NCBI RefSeq assembly: GCF_000277405.1 | Contig: NC_017741.1 | Span: 496,001 to 560,000 of the forward strand | Direction: 5' to 3' | From: Helicobacter pylori Shi112 | GTDB taxonomy: Bacteria; Campylobacterota; Campylobacteria; Campylobacterales; Helicobacteraceae | DNA: 64,000 bases | In this document: in pieces, positions 17,803 through 28,185 of the stretch | Numbering within the stretch: the stretch's first letter is position 1 | How the letters are laid out: each line of letters opens with the position of its first letter | Made by a program: the position numbers and the translations under genes | Notes under the pieces: model-generated | Told to the model about the DNA's origin: nothing | Database searches by the model: none | Seen by the model: the letters and a program-made list of their open reading frames with translations, nothing else

Positions 17803-19194
17803 TTAGTTTTTCAAAAACTCTTCTATTCTTTTGAGGCTCTCTGTTTTGCCTAAAATGAAAAGCGCTTCTTTAAGGCCTATCCCGCCCCCCTTACCCAAAA
17901 GGGCTAATCTTAAAGGCTGCATAAAACTGCCCGCTTTAATTTTTTCTTCTTCAATGATTTTGTGCATGGCGTTTTCTAGCGTGCTTTCATCGTTGAAATT
18001 GGCTTTATTCAATTCCAGTTTAAACTTTTCTAACAAGGGCATAACGAGCGCTTGATTGAGCTTTTTAAAAACCTTTTCTTCATATTCCACAGGAGCGATT
18101 AAAACCTCATCTATTTTAAGGGCTAATTCTTTTAAGGTTTGAGATCTCTCTTTGAGAGCGTCCAACAAACGATCCAATTGAGTGGGGTTTAAATGCGAGA
18201 GATCGCTAAAACTAAAAGGCTTTAAAAGTTCTAACAATCTTTGCGCGCTTTGGTTTTTTAAATAATGAGCGTTGAGCCAATTAAGCTTGTGCCAACTGAA
18301 GCAACTGGGCGAAGAATTTAAATCTTTAGGGTCAAACCATTCTAGTAATTCTTGCATGCTAAAAACCTCTTTATCGTGATAGCTCCACCCCAAACGCGCT
18401 AAAAAATTCACTAAAGCTTCCTTAAGATAGCCCATTTCTTGATAGTCCATCACATTAGTGGCCCCATGGCGTTTGCTTAATTTTTGCCCTTCTTCATTCA
18501 AAATCATCGGCACATGGAAAAAATTAGGGATTTTAAAATTTAAAGCCTTATAGAGAACGATTTGTTTAGGGGTGTTAGAAAGGTGATCATCGCCTCTAAT
18601 CACATCAGTAATCCCCATTAAAGCGTCATCAATGGTAACCACAAAGTTATAAGTGGGCGTCCCATCGCTCCTGGCGATAATAAAATCGTCTAATTCATTA
18701 GTATTCACTTTCACTTCGCCTTTAACCCCGTCATTAAAACCAATGATTTCATTTTGTGGGACTTTAATCCTTACCACAGGCTCTATGCCTTTAGGGGGCG
18801 TGCCTTTAAAATCACGATAACGATTGTCGTAGCGTGGGGTTTCTTTCCTGGCCTTTTGTTCTTCTCTCAAAGCGTCCAGCTCATCTTTACTCATGTAGCA
18901 GTAATAAGCTTTGTCTTCATCTAAGAGTTTTTGGATATATTCTTTATAAATTCCAAAGCGTTTGGATTGGTAGAGGATTTCTCCATCGTATTCTAGCCCT
19001 ACCCATTTGAAAGCCTCTATAATGGCATTAGCCGCTTCTATAGAGTTACGGCTCAAATCCGTGTCTTCAATGCGTAAAAAAAATTTTCCTTGATTGGCTC
19101 GTGCAAAAAGATAATTGAAAATGGCTGTTCTTAAGCCTCCTATGTGGAGATAGCCAGTGGGCGATGGAGCGAAGCGCGTAACGATCAAACTCAT
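17803..19194 (-). CDS. gltX: glutamyl-tRNA synthetase (GltX1)
   Basis: A class I aminoacyl-tRNA synthetase of 463 residues. The HIGH-type motif SPTGYLHIGGLRTA is at about 11 and the KMSKS-type motif KLSKRHGA at about 240, with the anticodon-binding alpha-helical C-terminal half. H. pylori has two GluRS enzymes, one charging tRNA-Glu and one tRNA-Gln; this synteny with modABC corresponds to the first. ATG at 19194 follows TAAGG. The stop converges with modC about 80 bases away. Confidence 0.93.
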   Translation of the reverse strand: MSLIVTRFAPSPTGYLHIGGLRTAIFNYLFARANQGKFFLRIEDTDLSRNSIEAANAIIEAFKWVGLEYDGEILYQSKRFGIYKEYIQKLLDEDKAYYCYMSKDELDALREEQKARKETPRYDNRYRDFKGTPPKGIEPVVRIKVPQNEIIGFNDGVKGEVKVNTNELDDFIIARSDGTPTYNFVVTIDDALMGITDVIRGDDHLSNTPKQIVLYKALNFKIPNFFHVPMILNEEGQKLSKRHGATNVMDYQEMGYLKEALVNFLARLGWSYHDKEVFSMQELLEWFDPKDLNSSPSCFSWHKLNWLNAHYLKNQSAQRLLELLKPFSFSDLSHLNPTQLDRLLDALKERSQTLKELALKIDEVLIAPVEYEEKVFKKLNQALVMPLLEKFKLELNKANFNDESTLENAMHKIIEEEKIKAGSFMQPLRLALLGKGGGIGLKEALFILGKTESLKRIEEFLKN

Positions 19195-19312
19195 TATTCT
19201 AACCTTAAAAATAAAATACTCTTATTGTATTCAAAAATGGCTTAAAAATGGTTTCACTTTTTTCTATTAAAATTAGTGTATGATTGAGATTATTTTTGAT
19301 TAGGATCAACCC

Positions 19313-20409
19313 ATGCAAAAAACCTTATTTTCTTTACCTTTGCCTTTTTCTTTATTTTTATCTTTTTGTATCGCTGAAGAAAATGGGGCGTATGCGAGCG
19401 TGGGGTTTGAATATTCTATTAGTCATGCCATCCAACACAATAACCCTTTTTTGAATCAAGAACGCATCCAAATCATTTCTAACGCTCAAAATAAGATTGA
19501 TAAACTCAATCAAGTCAAAAATGAAATCACAAGCATGCCTAAAACCTTTGCATATATCAACAACGCTTTGAAAAACAATTCTCAATTAACCCCTACTGAA
19601 ATCCAAGCTGAGAAATACTACCTCCAATCCAGCTTTGAAAATATTGAAAAAATCGTGATGCTTAGCGGTGGCGCTGCATCTAACCCACAACTAGTTCAAG
19701 CGTTAGAAAAAATCCAAGAACCCACCACTAACGAATTTGAAGAAAACTTAAAAAATTTAGAATCGCAATTCGCTCAATCCCAAAACCGCATGCTTTCTTC
19801 TTTGTCTTCTCAAATCGCTGCAATTTCAAATTCCCTAAACGCGCTTGATCCTAATTCTTATTCTAAAAACATTTCAAGCATGTATGGGGTAGCTTTGAAT
19901 GTGGGTTATAAGCATTTCTTTACCAAGAAAAAAATCAAGGGTTTCGCTATTACTTGTTCTATGACTATGGTTACACTAATTTTGGTTTTGTGGGTAATGG
20001 CTTTGATGGTTTGGGCAAAATGAATAACCACCTCTATGGGCTTGGAATAGACTATCTGTATAATTTCATTGATAATGCACAAAAACATTCTAGCGTGGGT
20101 TTTTATGCAGGCTTTGCTTTAGCGGGGAGTTCGTGGGTAGGGAGTGGTTTGAGCATGTGGGTGAGTGAAACGGATTTTATCAACAATTACTTGATTAATT
20201 ATCAAGCTAAAATGCACACGAGTTTTTTCCAAATCCCTTTGAATTTTGGGGTTCGTGTGAATATGGACAGGCATAACGGCTTTGAAATGGGCTTAAAAAT
20301 CCCTTTAGCGATCAATTCCTTTTATGAAACGCATGGCAAAGGGTTAAATACCTCTCTCTTTTTCAAACGCCTTGTGGTGTTTAATGTGAGTTATGTTTAT
20401 AGTTTTTAG
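19313..20409 (+). pseudogene. hopJ: hopJ outer-membrane protein, frameshifted at A7
   Basis: The first frame (from ATG 19313) gives a signal peptide, YASVGFEYS and a long extracellular helical region. After KHFFTKK at an A7 run (19928-19934) the frame turns into nonsense ending at 20023. One more A restores NQGFRYYLFYDYGYTNFGF and the complete barrel to VSYVYSF at 20409. The full product would be about 365 residues, matching HopJ/HopK of H. pylori, which are near-identical paralogues. It may be switched off by slippage, be rescued by ribosomal slipping on the A run, or be a sequencing error. Confidence 0.8.
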
Positions 20410-20417
20410 GGGGTTAA

Positions 20418-22055
20418 ATGCCTTCAAACGCTCTTTCTATTGAAGAAATCGCTCGCCTAATCAATGTTTCTCATAGCAGCGTGCATAACTGGATCAAAAC
20501 CAATCTTTTAGAGAAACTAGAGATTGATCACAAAATTTATGTGAAAATAAGCTCTTTTTTAGATTTTTGCCGCAACCATTTAGGGAAAAGCAAGCTTAAC
20601 AAATACGCTAACAAATCCTTAAAAAGCACTCATAACCATCAAGAATTGGTTTTAAAATACCTAAAAATATTAGAAAATAGCTCTGATTTAGAAAAGTTGG
20701 GTTCTTATTATGAAGAAGAGCTTTCTAACACCACCAGAAATTTAGAGGGCATTTACTACACTCCTAATAAAATAGTAGAATGGCTTTTCACCCTCCCTAA
20801 AGATTTTGATGCCTCTCAAGCGATTTTTTGCGATCCGGCTGTGGGGAGCGGGAATTTCATCATGCATGCTTTAAAACTGGGGTTTAAGGTTGAAAATATT
20901 TATGGCTATGATACGGACGCTTTTGCTATCGCTTTGACTAAAAAGCGTATTAAAGAGCGTTATCATTTAGATTGCCCTAATATTGTGCAAAAAGATTTTT
21001 TAAATTTAAAACACACCCCACAATTTGATTGCATTTTCACTAACCCGCCATGGGGCAAGAAATACAATCAAAACCAAAAGGAAAATTTCAAACAGCGATT
21101 CAACCTCTCTCAAAGCCTAGATAGCGCGTCGCTCTTTTTTATAGCGAGTTTGAATTGCTTAAAAGAAAACGCTCATTTGGGGCTATTATTACCCGAAAGT
21201 TGTTTGAATATTGATGCATTTAGTAAAATGCGAGAAATGGCTCTGAAGTTTCAAATTAGAAGCCTTATTGATTTCAACAAACCCTTTAAAACCCTAATGA
21301 CTAAGGCTGTGGGTTTGGTGCTTAAAAAAGCCCCTAACAAGGATCAAAAAATCTCATGCTTTTATCAAAATAGTGAGTTCAAACGCTCGCCCTCTTCTTT
21401 TTTAAACAACCCTAAAAAGATTTTTAATATCCATTGCTCTAGCAAAGAAAATAAAATTTTAGACCACCTTTTTTCCCTTCCTCATATAACTTTAAAAAAT
21501 AACGCTCATTTTGCTTTGGGGATTGTTACAGGCAATAATAAAGAAAAATTACACTCCAAACAAGAAAAAAATACCATTCCTATTTTTAGGGGTTCAGATA
21601 TTTTAAAAGACAGATTAAAAGCCCCTAGCCAATTCATTAACGCTGATTTAAAAAACTGCCAGCAAGTCGCTCCCTTAAGCCTTTATCAGTCTAGAGAAAA
21701 AATCGTGTATAAATTCATTTCTTCAAAACTTGTCTTTTTTTATGATAATAAGCAACGCCTTTTTTTAAATAGCGCGAACATGTTTGTTTTAAAAGAAAAT
21801 TTTCCTATCAACGCTAATGCGTTAAAGGAATTATTAAACAGCGATTTAATGCAATTTATTTTTGAATCGCTTTTTAAAACGCATAAAATTTTAAGAAAAG
21901 ATTTGGAATGTTTGCCTCTATTTGTGCAATTTATCAACAATAGTTTTGATGAAAAATTTTATTTGAAAAATTTAGGGATAGAAAAAAAAGACCCTAAACA
22001 TTTTACAATCAGGAAAAACCATGCACATCGCTTGTCTTTTGGCTTTAGGGGATAA
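20418..22055 (+). CDS. N6-adenine DNA methyltransferase with N-terminal HTH
   Basis: The 545-residue protein starts with a helix-turn-helix segment (SIEEIARLINVSHSSVHNWIK, about 6-26). It then has an N6-adenine methyltransferase domain with FCDPAVGSGNF (about 136) and catalytic NPPW (about 212), and a C-terminal Eco57I/TaqI-like specificity region with GIVTGNN and FRGSDI. No partner nuclease is adjacent, so it is an orphan methylase or a regulator. The gene begins nine bases after hopJ and overlaps the next gene by 35 bases. It corresponds to HP0478 in my recollection. Confidence 0.83.
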   Translation: MPSNALSIEEIARLINVSHSSVHNWIKTNLLEKLEIDHKIYVKISSFLDFCRNHLGKSKLNKYANKSLKSTHNHQELVLKYLKILENSSDLEKLGSYYEEELSNTTRNLEGIYYTPNKIVEWLFTLPKDFDASQAIFCDPAVGSGNFIMHALKLGFKVENIYGYDTDAFAIALTKKRIKERYHLDCPNIVQKDFLNLKHTPQFDCIFTNPPWGKKYNQNQKENFKQRFNLSQSLDSASLFFIASLNCLKENAHLGLLLPESCLNIDAFSKMREMALKFQIRSLIDFNKPFKTLMTKAVGLVLKKAPNKDQKISCFYQNSEFKRSPSSFLNNPKKIFNIHCSSKENKILDHLFSLPHITLKNNAHFALGIVTGNNKEKLHSKQEKNTIPIFRGSDILKDRLKAPSQFINADLKNCQQVAPLSLYQSREKIVYKFISSKLVFFYDNKQRLFLNSANMFVLKENFPINANALKELLNSDLMQFIFESLFKTHKILRKDLECLPLFVQFINNSFDEKFYLKNLGIEKKDPKHFTIRKNHAHRLSFGFRG

Positions 22056-22869
22056 CCTCATCACGCTTAGCCTTTTAAAAGAAATCGCTTCCAAACAGCA
22101 ACAACCCCTTAAAATCCTAGGCACTCATTTGACTTTAAAAATCGCCAAGCTTTTAGAATGCGAAAAACATTTTGAAATCATCCCTCTTTTTGAAAATGTC
22201 CCTGCTTTTTATGACCTTAAAAAACAAGGCGTTTTTTGGGCGATGAAGGATTTTTTATTGCTGTTAAAAGCGATTAAAAAGCATCAAATCAAACATTTGA
22301 TTTTGGAAAAACAGGATTTTAGAAGCGCTCTTTTAGCCACATTCGTTCCCATAAACGCTCCCAATAAAGACATTAAAAATGTTTATCAAAACCGCCAGGA
22401 GTTGTTTTCTCAAATTTATGGGCATGCTTTTGATCATTCTCCATACCTTATGAATTTAAAAAACCCCAAAAAGATTTTGATCAACCCTTTCACAAGATCA
22501 ACAGAGCGAAGTATCCCTTTAGAGCATTTGCAAATCGTTTTAAAACTCTTAAAACCCTTTTGTGTTACGCTTTTAGATTTTGAAGAACGATACGCTTTTT
22601 TAAAAGATAGAGTTACTCATTATCGCGCTAAAACCAGTTTAGAAGAAGTTAAAAACCTGATTTTAGAAAGCGATTTGTATATAGGGGGGGATTCGTTTTT
22701 GATCCATTTGGCTTACTATTTAAAGAAAAATTATTTTATCTTTTTTTATAGGGATAATGACGATTTCATGCCGCCTAATGGCAAGAATGAAAATTTTCTA
22801 AAAGCCCACAAAAGCCATTCTATAGAACAGGATTTAGCCAAAAAATTCCGCCATTTGGGGCTATTATAA
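22021..22869 (+). CDS. glycosyltransferase family 9, LPS heptosyltransferase-like
   Basis: The 282-residue protein has the GT9 layout: N-terminal ALGDNLITLSLLKEI, then ILINPFTRSTERSIPLEHLQIVLKL and LYIGGDSFLIHLAYYL, where GGDS.. is the donor-binding region. I recall the H. pylori homologue HP0479 being reported as a DD-heptosyltransferase of the LPS core. The start ATG at 22021 lies inside the preceding methyltransferase gene (35-base overlap). Its ADP-heptose donor would be made by hldE/gmhB from the operon at 50.5-54 kb. Confidence 0.75.
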   Translation: MHIACLLALGDNLITLSLLKEIASKQQQPLKILGTHLTLKIAKLLECEKHFEIIPLFENVPAFYDLKKQGVFWAMKDFLLLLKAIKKHQIKHLILEKQDFRSALLATFVPINAPNKDIKNVYQNRQELFSQIYGHAFDHSPYLMNLKNPKKILINPFTRSTERSIPLEHLQIVLKLLKPFCVTLLDFEERYAFLKDRVTHYRAKTSLEEVKNLILESDLYIGGDSFLIHLAYYLKKNYFIFFYRDNDDFMPPNGKNENFLKAHKSHSIEQDLAKKFRHLGLL

Positions 22870-22914
22870 TATTGTGTTATACTTCTAAATTCAATTTTGC
22901 TTGTTAGGACATTT

Positions 22915-24714
22915 ATGAAAAATATTAGAAATATCGCTGTAATCGCGCATGTTGATCATGGGAAAACCACTTTAGTAGATGGCTTACTTTCTCAATCTGG
23001 CACATTTAGTGAGAGGGAAAAAGTGGATGAAAGGGTGATGGATAGCAACGATTTAGAAAGAGAAAGAGGGATTACTATCCTGTCTAAAAACACCGCTATT
23101 TATTACAAAGACACTAAAATCAATATCATTGACACTCCTGGGCATGCTGATTTTGGGGGCGAAGTGGAGCGCGTTTTAAAAATGGTGGATGGGGTGCTTC
23201 TCCTAGTGGATGCGCAAGAAGGGGTCATGCCTCAAACTAAATTCGTGGTTAAAAAGGCTTTGAGTTTTGGGATTTGCCCTATTGTGGTGGTGAATAAAAT
23301 TGATAAGCCTGCCGCTGAACCAGATAGAGTGGTGGATGAAGTTTTTGACTTGTTCGTAGCGATGGGGGCTAGCGATAAGCAATTGGATTTCCCTGTGGTG
23401 TATGCTGCTGCTAGAGATGGCTATGCGATGAAAAGTTTAGACGATGAAAAGAAAAATTTAGAGCCTTTATTTGAAACGATTTTAGAGCATGTGCCAAGCC
23501 CTAGTGGGAGCGTTGATGAGCCTTTGCAAATGCAAATTTTTACGCTTGATTATGACAATTATGTGGGCAAAATCGGTATCGCTAGAGTGTTTAATGGCTC
23601 AGTTAAAAAGAATGAAAGCGTGCTGTTGATGAAAAGCGATGGGAGTAAAGAAAATGGCCGTATCACTAAGCTTATAGGCTTTTTAGGGCTGGCTAGGACT
23701 GAGATTGAAAACGCTTATGCGGGCGATATTGTAGCGATTGCCGGCTTTAACGCAATGGATGTGGGCGATAGCGTCGTTGATCCTGCTAACCCCATGCCTT
23801 TAGATCCCATGCATTTAGAAGAGCCTACGATGAGCGTGTATTTCGCTGTCAATGATTCGCCCTTAGCCGGGTTAGAAGGAAAGCATGTTACTGCCAATAA
23901 ATTGAAAGACAGGCTCTTGAAAGAAATGCAAACCAATATCGCTATGAAATGCGAAGAAATGGGCGAAGGCAAGTTTAAAGTGAGCGGGCGTGGGGAATTG
24001 CAAATCACTATTTTAGCTGAAAATTTGCGCCGTGAAGGGTTTGAATTTAGCATTTCACGCCCTGAAGTCATCATTAAAGAAGAAAATGGCGTTAAATGCG
24101 AGCCTTTTGAGCATTTAGTGATTGACACGCCTCAAGATTTTAGCGGGGCTATCATTGAGAGATTAGGCAAAAGAAAAGCCGAGATGAAAGCGATGAATCC
24201 CATGAGCGACGGCTATACAAGATTAGAATTTGAAATCCCTGCAAGAGGGCTTATCGGCTATAGGAGCGAGTTTTTAACCGACACTAAGGGCGAAGGCGTG
24301 ATGAATCATAGCTTTTTAGAATTCCGCCCTTTTAGCGGGAGCGTGGAATCGCGCAAAAATGGGGCGCTAATCAGCATGGAAAATGGCGAAGCGACCGCTT
24401 TTTCGCTATTCAATATCCAAGAAAGAGGCACGCTTTTTATCAACCCCCAAACTAAGGTTTATGTGGGCATGGTCATTGGCGAGCACAGCAGGGATAATGA
24501 TTTAGATGTTAATCCCATCAAATCCAAGCATTTAACCAACATGAGAGCGAGCGGGAGCGATGATGCGATCAAACTCACCCCGCCTAGGACTATGGTGTTA
24601 GAAAGAGCACTAGAATGGATTGAAGAAGATGAGATTTTAGAAGTTACCCCCTTGAATTTAAGGATCAGGAAAAAGATTTTAGACCCCAACATGAGAAAAA
24701 GGGCGAAAAAATAA
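22915..24714 (+). CDS. typA: ribosome-associated GTPase TypA/BipA
   Basis: A translational GTPase of 599 residues that acts on the ribosome in stress or low-temperature adaptation. Motifs: G1 [10 protein letters not shown] (about 12), switch I RGITI, G3 DTPGHADF, G4 NKID, and the BipA-specific C-terminal region ([19 protein letters not shown]). ATG at 22915 follows AGGAC; the in-frame TTG at 22897 lies before this ribosome binding site and is rejected. Full length and intact. Confidence 0.95.
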
Positions 24715-24717
24715 AAC

Positions 24718-25284
24718 TTGTATAAGGTAGCAGATATTTTTTGTGGTGCTGGAGGATTGAGCTATGGCTTTTCTATGCACCCTTATTTTGAATTGATATG
24801 GGCTAACGATATAGACAAGGACGCTATTTTAAGCTATCAAGCCAATCATAAAGAAACGCAAACCATTTTATGCGATATTATGCAACTTAATTGCCACAAC
24901 TTGCCATGCGTTTCAATTGATATTCTACTAGGCGGACCACCATGCCAGAGCTATTCTACCCTTGGCAAAAGAAAAATGGATGAAAAAGCGAATCTGTTTA
25001 AAGAATATTTGCGGCTCTTAGATTTAGTAAAACCAAAAATGTTTGTTTTTGAAAATGTGGTGGGTTTAATGTCTATGCAAAAAGGGCAATTATTCAAACG
25101 AATTTGTAACGCTTTTAAAGAGAGAGGTTATATTTTAGAGCATGCCATTTTAAACGCCCTAGATTATGGTGTGCCTCAAATAAGAGAGCGAGTGATTTTA
25201 GTGGGAGCGCTCAAAAGCTTTAAACAAAAATCCCACTCCCATAAACCCATAAAAACGCATTTTTTCAATCAACTTATATTTTGA
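24718..25284 (+). pseudogene. C5-cytosine DNA methyltransferase, 3'-truncated
   Basis: 188 codons from a TTG start four bases after typA. It carries motif I DIFCGAGGLSYGF, motif IV with catalytic Cys (GGPPCQSYS), motif VI FVFENV and motif VIII QIRERV, then ends at KTHFFNQLIF. The target-recognition domain and motifs IX-X, about 120-150 residues, are missing, so it cannot work as a methylase. The remaining sequence runs straight into the 3' end of the convergent catalase-like gene, so the missing part and any partner nuclease appear deleted. Confidence 0.8.
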
Positions 25285-25299
25285 TTTGCATTAGCCTTT

Positions 25300-26244
25300 T
25301 TATTGCCTCCTATTAAAAGTGATCCCATAAACTTCATTCCTGATTTGGAATAAGGGATCAGTAGGAGCTTCTACGCCTTTAGGGAGATCGGCTGGGAAAT
25401 ACACATCTTTATTGCAACCCATTCCTTCGTATTTTTCAACTTTCAATGTCCCTACTAGTAATTCCTTGTGTTTGCCTTTCCAAAGTGCGGTCGTGTCGTT
25501 GGTGGCATCATTTTTATTCGCAAACACCAGATACATTTGGTATTCTATGGGTTTAGTTTTAAGGTGTTGTTGGAATGAAGAAAGCAGATAATTTGAATCT
25601 TTTTGCTTTAATTCTTGGGGGTTAAGATACTTAATGCCGTCTTTAGGCACAAATTTCCATCTCGCAGGCAATAATTTTTCTTTTTTATCTTTAAACTTGA
25701 ACGCATGCACGCTATAATAAGGTGTGTTAGCCACGCTTGAGCTAATCCCTATCGTTTTGGTGTAAGCGGCAAAATTCCTATAAGAGGGGACTTCTTCATA
25801 AAGCTTTTTGATTCTTGCTTCATCCACCTTGCCATTTTTAGGGATTCTCATTTCAAAAAATTGAGCGAATTCGTTAGGGTTTTTGGCAAAATTGATTTCT
25901 GTATTGAGCATCACCATTGTCCAACTAGCGTTTTGGTTTTCTAATTTTAACGCCATTCCCCTAACTTTGCTTTTATCATCCATCGCCACGCCTCCTAAAG
26001 AATACCTTACAGACGCAGGGATTTCTTTTTCATTGAGTAATGGCACATCTAAATCCTTTCTTACTTGCGGGTTAGGGAGGAACACGCCTTTAGCGCAAAA
26101 CCCCTTAGTGTGGTTGATTTTCATTTTAGGCTCTTTGGCGTTGAGTTTGTAGAAAATATCCGCAATCTTTTCAGCGCTCACTTCATGGGCTTTTAAAAAA
26201 CCCAAGCTAAAAACCACACACAAGCTCAAACCAATTTTTTTCAT
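25300..26244 (-). CDS. periplasmic catalase-like heme protein
   Basis: The 314-residue precursor has a signal peptide (MKKIGLSLCVVFSLGFLKAHE) and belongs to the small catalase-related peroxidase (SrpA-like) family: NHTKGFCAKGVF at about 40, VRYSLGG, MALKLEN, and a PTDPLFQIRNEVYGITFN-type end. It is shorter than KatA and lacks the C-terminal catalase domain. The start at 26244 follows AAGGATC, and a TACAAT -10 is at 26287-26292 on the minus strand. It probably detoxifies peroxides in the periplasm (HP0485-like). Confidence 0.8.
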   Translation of the reverse strand: MKKIGLSLCVVFSLGFLKAHEVSAEKIADIFYKLNAKEPKMKINHTKGFCAKGVFLPNPQVRKDLDVPLLNEKEIPASVRYSLGGVAMDDKSKVRGMALKLENQNASWTMVMLNTEINFAKNPNEFAQFFEMRIPKNGKVDEARIKKLYEEVPSYRNFAAYTKTIGISSSVANTPYYSVHAFKFKDKKEKLLPARWKFVPKDGIKYLNPQELKQKDSNYLLSSFQQHLKTKPIEYQMYLVFANKNDATNDTTALWKGKHKELLVGTLKVEKYEGMGCNKDVYFPADLPKGVEAPTDPLFQIRNEVYGITFNRRQ

Positions 26245-26474
26245 TCTTGATCCTTGATTATTATTTTTTATATAAAACAATGCCTTATTGTATCAGTAAA
26301 TTTCCTATTGAGCCTTAAAAAAGCCTTTTTTAAATATCTTATTAGGATATTAAAAGATTATCCTATCCATTTGCATGCGATGAGCAAGCTTTTAAGGATA
26401 AACTTGCGTTTTAAATTTTGTGATTTTTAAGAAAAATTAGCTTGATTTTAAACTAATTCTACATTCTTTTATGC

Positions 26475-26480
26475 TACAAT
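26475..26480 (+). promoter_or_regulatory. extended -10 of hofC
   Basis: TGCTACAAT gives an extended -10 element 50 bases upstream of the hofC ATG, which has GGAAGAGGA as ribosome binding site. Confidence 0.5.
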
Positions 26481-26529
26481 TATCTCTACATAGTAATTTA
26501 TCTATTCTCAGGTAAAGTAAGGAAGAGGA

Positions 26530-28116
26530 ATGAAATTAAAGAAACGAAAAGTTGCGGCTACATTGCTAAAGCGTTTTACCTTGCCACTATTGTTCACTAC
26601 GGGTTCATTAGGGGCGGTTACTTATGAAGTGCATGGGGATTTTATCAACTTCTCCAAAGTGGGTTTTAACCATTCGCCTATTAACCCTGTTAAAGGTATC
26701 TATCCCACAGAAACTTTTGTTAACCTTACGGGTAAGCTAGAGGGGTCTGTGCATTTAGGTAGGGGATGGACCGTGAATTTAGGCGGTGTTTTGGGCGGAC
26801 AAGTTTATGATAGCACTAGGTATGATAGGTGGGCAAAGGATTTTACCCCCCCAAGCTATTGGGATAAAACTTCTTGTGGCACTGATTCTATGAGCCTTTG
26901 TATGAACGCCACTAAAATGTGGCAACAGCAAGGGCCAGGTGGTGTCATTAACCCTAGAGGTATTGGTTGGGAATATATGGGTGAGTGGAACGGCTTGTTC
27001 CCTAACTACTATCCGGCTAACGCTTACTTGCCTGGGCATTCAAGGCGCTATGAAGTTTATAAAGCGAATCTCACCTATGATAGCGATAGAGTCCATATGG
27101 TAATGGGGCGCTTTGATGTTACTGAGCAGGAGCAAATGGATTGGGTTTACCAATTGTTCCAAGGTTTTTATGGGACTTTCAAGCTCACGAATAAGATGAA
27201 GTTCTTGCTCTTTAGCTCTTGGGGTCGTGGTATCGCTGATGGTCAATGGTTGTTCCCTATCTATCGTGAAAAGCCTTGGGGTATTCATAAAGCCGGTATT
27301 ATTTATCGCCCTACAAAGAATTTAATGATCCACCCTTATGTGTATCTTATCCCAGAAGTAGAAACAGATCCCGGTGTTAAAATAGAGTATGATACCAATC
27401 CTGAGTTTAGTGGTAGGGGCATAAGAAACAGAACGACTTTCTATGCGTTATACAGCTATCGTTGGAATAACGCTGAATACGGTCGTTACGCGCCCGCTCG
27501 TTATAACACTTGGGATCCTTTCTTGGATAATGGTAAGTGGCGTGGCTTGCAAGGTCCTGGTGGTGCGACGCTTCTTTTGCGCCACCATATAGATATTAAC
27601 AACTACTTTGTGGTTGGTGGTGCTTATCTCAACATTGGTAACCCTAACATGAACTTAGGTACTTGGGGTAACCCTGTGGCTGTTGATGGTATCGAACAAT
27701 GGGTCGGTGGCATCTATAGCTTAGGTTTTGCGGGGATTGACAACATTACCGATGCTGACGCGTTCACCGAGTATGTTAAAGGTGGAGGCAAGCATGGTAA
27801 GTTCAGTTGGAGTCTCTACCAACGCTTCACTACCGCTCCAAGGGCTTTGGAATATGGTATTGGTATGTATCTAGACTATCAGTTCAGCAAGCATGTTAAA
27901 GCGGGTCTCAAACTCGTATGGTTAGAGTTCCAAATCCGTGCGGGTTACAACCCTGGAACCGGTTTCCTTGGGCCAAACGGGCAACCGCTTAACTTGAATA
28001 ATGGTTTGTTTGAATCTTCTGCGTTCGCAGAAGGTCCTCAAGACATGGGTGGCATTAAAAAGAGTATCACCCAAGACAGAAGCCATTTGATGACACACAT
28101 TAGTTATAGTTTCTAA
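26530..28116 (+). CDS. hofC: outer-membrane protein HofC
   Basis: The 528-residue precursor has a basic start and a signal peptide ending TTGSLGA before VTYEVHGDF. The mature part is rich in aromatic amphipathic strands and ends THISYSF with terminal phenylalanine, so it is an outer-membrane beta-barrel of the Hof family. It is paired with hofD, 69 bases downstream, and the two share patterns such as INFSKVGFN / YTKFGFNNQ and YPTETF / YPTGSY. The substrate is unknown; the size fits an OprD-like 18-stranded porin. Confidence 0.85.
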   Translation: MKLKKRKVAATLLKRFTLPLLFTTGSLGAVTYEVHGDFINFSKVGFNHSPINPVKGIYPTETFVNLTGKLEGSVHLGRGWTVNLGGVLGGQVYDSTRYDRWAKDFTPPSYWDKTSCGTDSMSLCMNATKMWQQQGPGGVINPRGIGWEYMGEWNGLFPNYYPANAYLPGHSRRYEVYKANLTYDSDRVHMVMGRFDVTEQEQMDWVYQLFQGFYGTFKLTNKMKFLLFSSWGRGIADGQWLFPIYREKPWGIHKAGIIYRPTKNLMIHPYVYLIPEVETDPGVKIEYDTNPEFSGRGIRNRTTFYALYSYRWNNAEYGRYAPARYNTWDPFLDNGKWRGLQGPGGATLLLRHHIDINNYFVVGGAYLNIGNPNMNLGTWGNPVAVDGIEQWVGGIYSLGFAGIDNITDADAFTEYVKGGGKHGKFSWSLYQRFTTAPRALEYGIGMYLDYQFSKHVKAGLKLVWLEFQIRAGYNPGTGFLGPNGQPLNLNNGLFESSAFAEGPQDMGGIKKSITQDRSHLMTHISYSF

Positions 28117-28185
28117 GAGAGCTTCCCTATCTCTTAGATATGCCTTTTTTGTATTTTTATTTTAATATCTTTGGGAGTTAGGGTT

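Noticed and set aside
22684-22690. G7 run in the heptosyltransferase gene and C7 run in hofC (26846-26852) as phase-variation tracts
   Set aside because: Both genes are in frame and seven bases is short for G/C slippage; they encode conserved residues (GGD, PP).
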